Shown here piece by piece: positions 1 to 4,910 of a stretch of 8,375 bases of DNA. Source of the stretch: Desulfobacteraceae bacterium (GTDB taxonomy: Bacteria; Desulfobacterota; Desulfobacteria; Desulfobacterales; Desulfobacteraceae); the NCBI GenBank assembly GCA_003354055.1, contig PIVQ01000288.1, positions 1 through 8,375 of the forward strand, given 5' to 3'. Position numbers and translations under genes: made by a program. The notes under the pieces are model-generated. The model did no database searches, was not told where the DNA came from, and saw only the letters and a list, made by a program, of their open reading frames with translations. Position 1 is the first letter of the stretch, and each line of letters opens with the position of its first letter.

Positions 1-162
1 AAGGATTTAATCAGATGGAACAAAGCATGTCCTCATGTGTTGTCTTCGGGTCTGGTTCTTGTTCATTTGAATTCCCATAAATTACCCTATCCTGAAGTGA
101 TTTGCACGGAATATCTTGTTGGCGGTGCTGAAAAGTTTCCCTGGATGGCAAACTGGAATTAG
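1..162 (+). CDS. C-terminal fragment of an unrecognised protein
   Basis: Frame 1 is open from the first base of the window to a TAG at 160-162, giving the last 53 residues of a protein that starts outside the window. The translation begins KDLIRWNKACPHVLSSG and ends EKFPWMANWN. It is a plausible soluble C-terminus with no membrane segment and several aromatic residues near the end. I do not recognise the family and assign no function. The frame has no internal stop, and a promoter-like site plus the GTG start of the next plus-strand gene follow within 100 bases, which supports a real gene end here. It might be cotranscribed with the cyclase gene downstream, but the 92-base gap and the candidate promoter argue for separate control. 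Confidence 0.5.
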   Translation, partial: KDLIRWNKACPHVLSSGLVLVHLNSHKLPYPEVICTEYLVGGAEKFPWMANWN

Positions 163-170
163 GATTTGTT

Positions 171-187
171 TTGGCGGCGCCGGTGCT
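171..187 (+). promoter_or_regulatory. Candidate sigma-54 (-24/-12) promoter
   Basis: TTGGC at 171-175 and TGCT at 184-187 match the core of the sigma-54 consensus (TTGGCAC, N5, TTGCW), with exactly ten bases between the -24 GG and the -12 GC. The bases between the two blocks do not match well. The site lies between the upstream stop codon and the cyclase GTG, and would give a leader of about 55 bases. No enhancer-binding site was identified. Confidence 0.3.
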
Positions 188-240
188 GTATGCTGAGTGA
201 CAATACGTTAAAAATTATCCGGGTTTCAAGATAGCGATAA

Positions 241-246
241 AGGAGG
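241..246 (+). promoter_or_regulatory. Shine-Dalgarno site fixing the cyclase GTG start
   Basis: A perfect AGGAGG at 241-246 lies eight bases before GTG at 255-257. The GTG is followed by a Lys/Arg-containing N-terminus and a hydrophobic signal segment, so this non-ATG start is well supported. Confidence 0.85.
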
Positions 247-254
247 AATCAGGC

Positions 255-2000
255 GTGACAGGGCTGAAGAAAAACCTTAGGCTGTGTAATCTTAGGATTT
301 TTCTAATCATGGTTGTTTTTCTGGCATGCGAACCGGGAGTCGCCTGGAGCGAGAGAAACAAGGCAGGAACAATCAACCTTGCTCCATATGCCCGGGTTCT
401 GGTAGATCCCACAGCCGCATTGACCCTGTCAGAGGTATCAGATCTGGCCGATCAATTCACCCCTCTTGCCAGCGAACAAATTTATTTTAAGCTGACGGAA
501 GCAGCCTATTGGGTCCGGTTTTCCCTGCCCTTTGATCCGTCTGAGCTGTCAAATGGCTGGGTATTGGAAGTGGGCCGGTATTTTTCATATTTCTTTTCGG
601 AGGTGGATTTGTTTACTCCCCGTCCCGAAGGCGGATATTCCCACGCACAGGCCGGTTCCGACAGGACCGTACCCAAAGACCGGATCCGGATGCCGAAAAT
701 TTACCTGACCATTCCGGAAGAATTTAAACCCGGTGCCTATGCCTTTCTCCGTCTGAAATGCCGTGTGGATATCCAAGAACCCCTGAGTCTGGTTCCCAGA
801 GACCAGTTACTTGGCCGGGATATGGCGGACATGGCCCTGCCGGTGTTTGCATTTGGCATACTTCTGGCCATGATCGGGTATAATTTTTTACTTCTTCTTG
901 GTTTGAGAATGAGGGTTTATCTTTATTATACCCTGAATGTCTGTTGCACCTTTGTCTGGCAGTTTTTCGCTGTTGGATATGTATTTGTGTTTTTTGATCT
1001 GCCGGCCGGTGTTTATCTGCCCGTGGGGTATTTCTTTGCCCGGTTGTCAGGGGCTTTTGCCCTTATGGTGATCCGTACCTTCTTAAATACCAGGCAAATG
1101 ACGCCGGTTCTGGACCGAATCTTTCTGACGTTCATAGGAGGCTGGATACTCTCCCTTATTCTGGTGTTTCCGGGGCAATGGGAGCTTGCGGAGATACTGG
1201 CCTATTTTTTGGGGCTTGCCTCCATTCCTCTGGTCATCTGGACCACTGTCGTCAGAATCCGTCAGGGATTCGGTGCAGCCCGGTTTCTATTGCTGGCCTG
1301 GGGCGCTCTGGGTGCAGGGCTTCTGGTATACAGTCTTCAGAACATGGAACTTATCCCCACCACGGTCTGGACCATCCATTCATTTTTATTCGGGGCCACA
1401 CTGGAATCGGTATTCCTCTCCCTGGCCCTGGCGGAATTGATAAATAAGCTCAAAAGGGAAAAGAACGAATTGGAGGAACGGGAACAACGGTACCGGAACC
1501 TGAGCCGCCTGGACAGCTTAACCGGTCTTTTCTGACGGCGGTATTTTAACAGGCAGATGGACAATGCCATAATAAACGCCCGTCCGTCCTGTAGCCCCCT
1601 TGCCCTGATTGTCATGGATGTGGATGATTTTAAGCAGATCAACGATACCCACGGTCATCCTGAAGGAGACAAGGTGTTAAAGGCCCTGGCACAGATCATT
1701 CGGACCAGCATCAGAGAAACCGATATGGCCTGCCGCTACGGTGGGGAGGAGTTTGCCGTGTTTCTGCCGGCAACTGCCAGGACTGCGGCGGAAATGGTGG
1801 CTGAACGAATCCGAAATAGGTTTTGCAGTTCAACGTTTTATTCAGCACCGGACCAGGGGTTTGGGTGTACCGTAAGCCTTGGCCTTTCATTTCTTGAGGA
1901 TAAAGATAAACGGAGAACGGATCTATTCCGACGGGCGGACCAGGCCCTTTATGAGGCCAAAGCCCGTGGAAAGAATCAGGTCAGGATGACCCCATTATAA
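255..2000 (+). CDS. 7TMR-DISM diguanylate cyclase with one in-frame UGA (candidate selenocysteine/readthrough, or nonsense mutation)
   Basis: This is a membrane sensor expected to make cyclic di-GMP from two GTP. Residues 1-32 form a signal peptide, about 40-185 resemble the periplasmic 7TMR-DISMED2 domain, about 190-395 the seven-helix 7TMR-DISM module, and 396-416 a charged coiled-coil linker. The GGDEF domain starts at about 417 with LDSLTGLF. Codon 427 (1533-1535) is TGA. The same frame resumes with RRYFNRQ and continues without another stop to TAA at 1998-2000, 581 residues in all. The catalytic part is complete: metal-binding MDVDDFK, the GGEEF signature at about 496-500, and an inhibitory RxxD (RETD) five residues before it. 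If UGA stops translation, the 426-residue product (255-1535) is a receptor with no cyclase. UGA sits where the family usually has Asn in LTGLxNRR. Readthrough, selenocysteine insertion and recent gene decay are all possible. The tautomerase gene follows after 45 bases. Confidence 0.8.
1533..1535 (+). other. In-frame UGA codon within the GGDEF LTGLxNRRYF motif
   Basis: TGA follows TTC (Phe426) and precedes CGG CGG TAT TTT, so the conserved motif reads LTGLF-UGA-RRYF. The coding frame is identical on both sides, so no frameshift is involved. The next base is C, a context known to make UGA a leaky terminator. A stem-loop candidate starts two bases later. Confidence 0.9.
1537..1580 (+). promoter_or_regulatory. 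SECIS-like stem-loop candidate immediately after the UGA
   Basis: Three nested 4-bp stems can form: GGCG (1537-1540) with CGCC (1577-1580), TATT (1542-1545) with AATA (1571-1574), and GGCA (1552-1555) with TGCC (1565-1568). They are separated by small internal loops. The nine-base apical loop (1556-1564) begins with G and contains GG. The loop starts 20 bases after the UGA, within the spacing known for bacterial SECIS elements, and the upper stem has the minimum length. The stems are short, so chance formation is possible. Confidence 0.35.
1557..2000 (+). CDS. GGDEF catalytic portion downstream of the UGA, as a stand-alone reading frame
   Basis: If the UGA is treated as a true stop, the remaining frame has an ATG at 1557 and encodes 147 residues with the metal-binding Asp (MDVDDFK, residue 21), the RETD inhibitory site (53-56), the GGEEF active site (62-66) and the closing ADQALYEAKARGKNQV helix motif. 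This is most of a GGDEF domain but lacks the first helix, LDSLTGL, which lies before the UGA. The ribosome-binding site before this ATG is poor: only AGG at 1551-1553, three bases away. Independent translation is therefore unlikely, and this is best read as the second half of the gene at 255-2000. Intact catalytic residues over more than 440 bases argue that selection has acted on it until recently or still does. Confidence 0.55.
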   Translation: MDNAIINARPSCSPLALIVMDVDDFKQINDTHGHPEGDKVLKALAQIIRTSIRETDMACRYGGEEFAVFLPATARTAAEMVAERIRNRFCSSTFYSAPDQGFGCTVSLGLSFLEDKDKRRTDLFRRADQALYEAKARGKNQVRMTPL

Positions 2001-2045
2001 ACAGGTGACCAACGCAGGTGACCATCGGATAAGGACGGATAAAAC

Positions 2046-2255
2046 ATGCCCTATGTAAACATCAAAATTACCCGCGAGGGGGTTACACCGGAACAAAAGG
2101 CCGAGCTGATCAAAGGGACCACCGATCTTCTGGTCCGTGTGCTGGGAAAAAATCCTGCCACCACTGTTGTGGTAATAGATGAGGTGGACACGGACAATTG
2201 GGGGATCGGTGGCGAGGTGGTCACCCAGCTTAGGATCGGCTCCAAAATTACTTGA
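2046..2255 (+). CDS. 4-oxalocrotonate tautomerase family protein
   Basis: This is a small tautomerase of 69 residues, close to the 60-75 typical of the family. Members use the amino-terminal proline, exposed after Met removal, as a general acid/base in keto-enol tautomerisation, and work as cytoplasmic oligomers. Here Pro2 follows Met1 (MPYVNIKITREG). An arginine is at position 10, and the family segment DNWGIGGE lies near the C-terminus. AAGGA at 2031-2035 lies ten bases before the ATG. The gene is 45 bases downstream of the cyclase on the same strand and may be cotranscribed, but no functional link is evident. The natural substrate cannot be deduced, because this family includes many members of unknown substrate. 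The stop codon lies inside the left arm of the inverted repeat that follows. Confidence 0.88.
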   Translation: MPYVNIKITREGVTPEQKAELIKGTTDLLVRVLGKNPATTVVVIDEVDTDNWGIGGEVVTQLRIGSKIT

Positions 2256-2329
2256 TCTTTTGTTTTGAAAATACCCATTTAAGGGGTTTTGGAAACAAGT
2301 TTCTGCCCTTCAGGGTATTTAGATCAAGT
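2250..2329. terminator. Nested inverted repeat between convergent genes, possible bidirectional terminator
   Basis: Several arms are nested: ACTTGATC (2250-2257) with GATCAAGT (2322-2329), AAATACCC (2269-2276) with GGGTATTT (2313-2320), and AAGGG (2281-2285) with CCCTT (2306-2310). GAAA (2293-2295 with the preceding G) can also pair with TTTC around 2300-2303. T-rich stretches lie on both strands. The position between convergent tautomerase and crotonase genes suits two-way termination, though the stem is longer and more interrupted than a standard intrinsic terminator. The outer left arm contains the tautomerase stop codon. Confidence 0.5.
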
Positions 2330-2371
2330 TATTTTGTAACGATTCCTTAGGAAAAAATAATCCAATACCGT

Positions 2372-3151
2372 TTACTTTTCCTGCCAGACCGGGACCCTTT
2401 TTTCAAAAAAAGCAGCCACGCCCTCTTTGGCATCCTCAGTTGAGCACAGCCTTGCAAATGCTTCGTTCATGTGGGCAAACTGACCGTCATATCCCATATC
2501 TTCAGATGCATAAAAGGCTGACTTGGCAATCTGTACCGCAATGGGACTTTTCCGGGCCAATTCCTGTGCCCATGCATACGCCTGATCCTCAAGCTCATCC
2601 TTTTGAACGATCCGGTTGATCAGGCCGAGTTCCTTGGCTTCTTTTGCCTTGATGAGATTTCCATATAGCAGCAGTTCAAGGGCTTTTTTCCGTCCCACAC
2701 ACCTGGCCACCGGAATCACCGGTCCCACACAGTTGAGCCCTACATTTATAGCTGTCAGTCCCATACGGGCATTATCCGCTGCTATGACCAAATCCGAGGC
2801 TGCAATAAGCCCCATACCGTTGGCCGCTGCCACCCCCTGCAACTGGGCAATCACCGGTGTTTTTATCTTTGATATGGTAACCAAAGGGGCTTCCATTTTT
2901 TCAATCCACTCCCGGTATAGGACAGGGGTTTTTCCGGCAAGTTCGTTTACATCAATGCCAGCGCAAAAGGCCCGGCCGGCACCCTTTAATAAGATCACCC
3001 GGACCTTGGGATCCTGGTCCATTTCTACAAGGGCCTGATTCAACTCCTTTGCCATCCCACTGCTGAAGGTGTTCATGCTGTCGGGGCGGTTCAGGGTCAG
3101 TGTACCCACATAATTTTCGTCGGTTGTAAGGATAATGGTTTCAAAACCCAT
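2372..3151 (-). CDS. Enoyl-CoA hydratase/isomerase-family (crotonase fold) protein, ECHDC3-like
   Basis: This is a crotonase-fold protein of 259 residues, the usual length, expected to bind an acyl-CoA in the cytoplasm. The oxyanion-hole segments are present: AFCAGIDVNEL (61-71) and QGVAAANGMG (105-114). The catalytic glutamates of classical enoyl-CoA hydratase (Glu144 and Glu164 in rat crotonase) align to Gly114 and Ala134 here, so ordinary hydration of enoyl-CoA is doubtful. The segment INVGLNCVGPVIPVARCVGRKKALE and the ending KRVPVW resemble, from memory, the poorly characterised ECHDC3 group. The ATG is backed by AAAGGAG six bases upstream. A perfect -10 box and a hairpin lie in the leader. 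DUF192 is upstream on the same strand, but the intervening promoter suggests separate transcription. Fold assignment is firm; the reaction is unknown. Confidence 0.88.
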   Translation of the reverse strand: MGFETIILTTDENYVGTLTLNRPDSMNTFSSGMAKELNQALVEMDQDPKVRVILLKGAGRAFCAGIDVNELAGKTPVLYREWIEKMEAPLVTISKIKTPVIAQLQGVAAANGMGLIAASDLVIAADNARMGLTAINVGLNCVGPVIPVARCVGRKKALELLLYGNLIKAKEAKELGLINRIVQKDELEDQAYAWAQELARKSPIAVQIAKSAFYASEDMGYDGQFAHMNEAFARLCSTEDAKEGVAAFFEKRVPVWQEK

Positions 3152-3182
3152 GGGATGCTCCTTTATTTACAATGATGAAAGA

Positions 3183-3204
3183 TGTTTTTGCTGATGCAAA
3201 AACA
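3183..3204 (-). promoter_or_regulatory. Perfect 9-bp inverted repeat in the crotonase leader (operator or leader hairpin)
   Basis: TGTTTTTGC (3183-3191) and GCAAAAACA (3196-3204) are perfect inverted repeats around a four-base centre. The site lies about ten bases downstream of the start point predicted from the -10 box at 3220-3225, in front of the crotonase ribosome-binding site. It could be a dimeric regulator operator or an RNA hairpin. It is not followed by a clear T-tract on the minus strand, so a terminator is less likely. Confidence 0.45.
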
Positions 3205-3219
3205 CCCTAACAGGTCAGG

Positions 3220-3225
3220 ATTATA
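3220..3225 (-). promoter_or_regulatory. -10 box of the likely crotonase promoter
   Basis: On the minus strand this reads TATAAT, a perfect sigma-70 -10 hexamer. Seventeen bases upstream the -35 is weak (CTGCAA). The predicted transcript start is near 3213, giving a leader of about 60 bases before the crotonase ATG. Confidence 0.4.
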
Positions 3226-3238
3226 AAGAAAAGGAATA

Positions 3239-3251
3239 TGGCTTGCAGCCA
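3239..3251 (-). terminator. Weak intrinsic terminator candidate after the DUF192 gene
   Basis: On the minus strand TGGCT (from 3251) and AGCCA (to 3239) form a 5-bp stem with a three-base loop, extendable by one G-U pair. It is followed by a T-rich run (TATTCCTTTTCTTT), and it begins within ten bases of the DUF192 stop. The stem is short, so termination may be partial. Confidence 0.35.
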
Positions 3252-3259
3252 CGTCTGAT

Positions 3260-3784
3260 TTAATCCCGTTTCCAGAGGATCCGGATCCCCGGCTGAATCC
3301 CGTACAGGTCGCAGAATCCTGCCCTGACTTCCACCACAAATAGGGCCGGTCCGGCCGAGTTGTAGGTCTGCTTCGACATGGGCCGGGTATGTCTGTGGAT
3401 GTTTATTACCCGGCTGTTTTCATCTATAAAGATGATATCCAGGGAAGTCGGGGTATCGGTCATGATAAAAGATCGAATGGCAGCATTTTGATAAACAAAC
3501 AGCATGCCCTGGGAGAAATCAGGAACCGGGCGTTTCCTCAGTCCCCGGATGCGTTGGGCACGTGTGTCTGCGATTTCAATGGCAATGGTTGTGATTGTGG
3601 CACCGTCTTCCGTCAGCCAGGGAAGCTGGCCGTCAAAGTGTAATTCAGATTCGGATCTGCTGTCGGAGGCTTTGGTATTTTGGGGAGAGATACAACAGAT
3701 AATCGCTATAGTCCAGGCGGTAACCAGAACACCCAGATAATGGTTGGTAGATTGCTTTATGGCCGGAGAAATATAATCGCTCAT
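3260..3784 (-). CDS. DUF192 family protein, exported or membrane-anchored
   Basis: Residues 18-34 form one hydrophobic segment that can act as a signal or anchor, so the protein is probably periplasmic. Residues 62-172 match DUF192: RGLRKRPVPDFSQGMLFVY, then the core SLDIIFIDENSRVINIH, then PALFVVEVRAG, ending in a Gly-Ile-x-x-Gly turn. The function of the family is unknown. The usual FWMKNT-like motif reads FIMTDT here, so its aromatic residue is absent. The ATG at 3784 gives 174 residues. The frame also opens from a TTG at 3823, but that start has no ribosome-binding site and would add 13 polar residues ahead of the signal segment, so ATG is preferred although its own AGGA lies 11 bases away. 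Cys30 and Cys31 follow the hydrophobic run but lack a proper lipobox. Confidence 0.82.
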   Translation of the reverse strand: MSDYISPAIKQSTNHYLGVLVTAWTIAIICCISPQNTKASDSRSESELHFDGQLPWLTEDGATITTIAIEIADTRAQRIRGLRKRPVPDFSQGMLFVYQNAAIRSFIMTDTPTSLDIIFIDENSRVINIHRHTRPMSKQTYNSAGPALFVVEVRAGFCDLYGIQPGIRILWKRD

Positions 3785-3827
3785 AGGTATGAGTATCCTA
3801 CGGTCTGTGCCCGTGTAAGTCAATCTG

Positions 3828-3860
3828 GGTAGGTGGCGGGTAGGTGGCGGGTAGGTGGGA
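3828..3860 (+). repeat. 11-bp G-rich tandem repeat, three copies
   Basis: GGTAGGTGGCG occurs at 3828-3838 and 3839-3849, and a third copy at 3850-3860 ends GGA instead of GCG. The tract has many GG/GGG runs on the plus strand and could form a G-quadruplex. It lies about 45 bases upstream of the DUF192 start, in its likely promoter or leader. Confidence 0.9.
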
Positions 3861-3913
3861 TTTATGCTCTTTAGCCCGACTATATGGTTTGGCTCTGAGG
3901 CATATCAACCGCC

Positions 3914-4077
3914 GGTCCGGATGGGATGTCCGGCCTGATTGAACAATTTTAAGCGGTTCTAAACTCGTTCCGCAAAACGCCGTTAATACTGTTACACAGC
4001 ACGCCGTTTTTTAGCTTCACTTCATTAAGAACCGCAAAAAAATTGCAATCTAATGGCTCGGACACCCCGTCCGGACC
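3914..4077. repeat. Large imperfect inverted repeat (MITE-like or structured-RNA element)
   Basis: The stretch 3785-4125 has no gene, and this element fills most of it. The outer arms 3914-3932 and 4059-4077 match as inverted repeats at 17 of 19 positions. Further in, GCGGTTCT (3953-3960) pairs with AGAACCGC (4028-4035), and AT-rich blocks between these arms are also similar (GATTG and CAATTTT on each side). Near the middle, two ACGCCGTT blocks (3977-3984 and 4001-4008) flank CTGT-TAC-ACAG (3989-3999). All of these are centred near 3994-3996, so the element as a whole folds back on itself. It has no open reading frame of note. A non-autonomous mobile element or a dispersed intergenic repeat is the leading interpretation; a structured RNA is an alternative. 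Confidence 0.7.
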
Positions 4078-4088
4078 TACCCGGTTTG

Positions 4089-4115
4089 CGACCGATTTGG
4101 GTCCGACCGATTTGG
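4089..4115 (+). repeat. 15-bp-period direct repeat, two copies
   Basis: CGACCGATTTGG occurs at 4089-4100 and again at 4104-4115, separated by GTC. It lies between the large inverted repeat and the 3' end of the GNAT gene. It could be a small slippage duplication or a paired binding site. Confidence 0.8.
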
Positions 4116-4125
4116 ATATCGTTTT

Positions 4126-4629
4126 TTATCTTTCAGTGAGTTCTTTTTTAAATACAACTTTGCGATCATTTTCCCGGAGGTAGTGCAAGGTTACGGGAAT
4201 ACCGTCTTCAACAAGGTCCCCCGGTTCCATGGTAAATCCCATACGGTGGTGAAATCCTATGGATAACTTGTTTTCCGGGGCTGTACAGGATCTGACAATT
4301 GTCCTGGAATTTGTCAGACAGTGGTCATAGAAACATTGGTAAAGTTTTTTTCCAAGCCCCTGGTCCCGGAATTCCGGATGTACGCCAACAAAGTGGATAT
4401 ACCCTTCTTTGGGGTGATCCTGAGAGAGAAATCCCACCAGAAAACCACAGAGCCTGTCATCTTGCTCAGCGATAAAAGATGAACTGCCAAAGTGAATGAA
4501 AAATAATTTTGGCACTGAAGACCGAAGGTCCCGGCCTCCCCACCACTCAGGGATTACGGAAATAACAGTCTTATGATCTGAAGGAAAAGCATTTCGGATG
4601 ACAGGTTGTTTGAAATTGTGAGTTTTCAT
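4126..4629 (-). CDS. GNAT-family N-acetyltransferase
   Basis: This is a cytoplasmic acyltransferase that should use acetyl-CoA to modify an amine; the substrate cannot be told. Its 167 residues are typical for a single GNAT domain. An N-terminal strand (VIRNAFPSDHK) leads to the WWGGR segment at 29-33. Motif A, the CoA pyrophosphate-binding loop, is VHPEFRDQGLGKKLY (83-97) with the pattern R-D-Q-G-L-G. Motif B is seen at 120-132 (NKLSIGFHHRMGF). The ATG at 4629 has only a weak AAAG just upstream, but no better start in frame is evident. A promoter with consensus-like -35 and -10 boxes and a palindrome lie 70-100 bases upstream. The gene is divergent from the response regulators and has no operon partner. 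Confidence 0.87.
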   Translation of the reverse strand: MKTHNFKQPVIRNAFPSDHKTVISVIPEWWGGRDLRSSVPKLFFIHFGSSSFIAEQDDRLCGFLVGFLSQDHPKEGYIHFVGVHPEFRDQGLGKKLYQCFYDHCLTNSRTIVRSCTAPENKLSIGFHHRMGFTMEPGDLVEDGIPVTLHYLRENDRKVVFKKELTER

Positions 4630-4697
4630 CTTTAGCGTTTTTTAGAAGAATCCATATGAGTGCTTTCTGTTCTTAATAAATCAGTGTACAACTCACA

Positions 4698-4726
4698 TTG
4701 ATATCTCCTGAACACTTGACAGTCAA
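4698..4726 (-). promoter_or_regulatory. Sigma-70-type promoter for the GNAT gene
   Basis: On the minus strand the -35 is TTGACT (plus-strand 4721-4726) and the -10 is TATCAA (4698-4703), with an ideal 17-base spacer. The transcript would start near 4691, about 60 bases before the ATG. The -35 lies inside the palindrome at 4711-4731. Confidence 0.5.
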
Positions 4727-4731
4727 GTGTT
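4711..4731. promoter_or_regulatory. Perfect 21-bp palindrome, likely operator
   Basis: AACACTTGAC (4711-4720) and GTCAAGTGTT (4722-4731) are perfect inverted repeats around a single A. The size and symmetry suit a dimeric helix-turn-helix regulator. It covers the -35 box of the minus-strand GNAT promoter and lies in the divergent region shared with the response-regulator genes, so either or both could be controlled. Confidence 0.55.
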
Positions 4732-4832
4732 TTAAGAGAAAATCAGAGGCCTGCCACATCGGGTAAGATTTTAAAAAATACATACTTATAGTTATTGTCA
4801 AATCAGGCACGACATGCCAATTATTATCTTTA

Positions 4833-4860
4833 TTGATAAGTTTTACACGGGGGATAGAAT
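4833..4860 (+). promoter_or_regulatory. Sigma-70-type promoter for the response-regulator genes
   Basis: TTGATA at 4833-4838 and TAGAAT at 4855-4860 each match five of six consensus positions, with a 16-base spacer. The predicted start is near 4867, giving a leader of about 45 bases before the ATG at 4911. Confidence 0.5.
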
Positions 4861-4910
4861 ATCAGGCAGACTTCACATTGGATTTTGAGCGATAAATATC
4901 ATTGGGGATT

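Noticed and set aside
1337..1642. Minus-strand open frame of 101 codons spanning the UGA region
   Set aside because: It overlaps the coding strand of the cyclase on both sides of the UGA, with Arg/Ser-rich low-complexity translation typical of a shadow frame.
2002..2023. CAGGTGACC repeated twice at a 13-base period ahead of the tautomerase
   Set aside because: Two short copies in a gap with an ordinary ribosome-binding site; probably a small local duplication.
2616..3038. Open frame of 140 codons on the plus strand opposite the crotonase gene
   Set aside because: Antisense shadow of a conserved gene, with no domain and no ribosome-binding site.
3260..3823. Longer DUF192 frame from a TTG at 3823
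   Set aside because: No ribosome-binding site precedes this TTG, and the extension puts 13 polar residues before the signal segment; the ATG at 3784 is preferred.
3828..4115. Clustered repeats considered as a CRISPR array
   Set aside because: The repeat units are 11 and 12-15 bases with no or three-base spacers, and no cas gene is nearby.
4824..4839. TTATC/GATAA inverted repeat overlapping the -35 of the response-regulator promoter
   Set aside because: Only five base pairs in AT-rich DNA, expected by chance.
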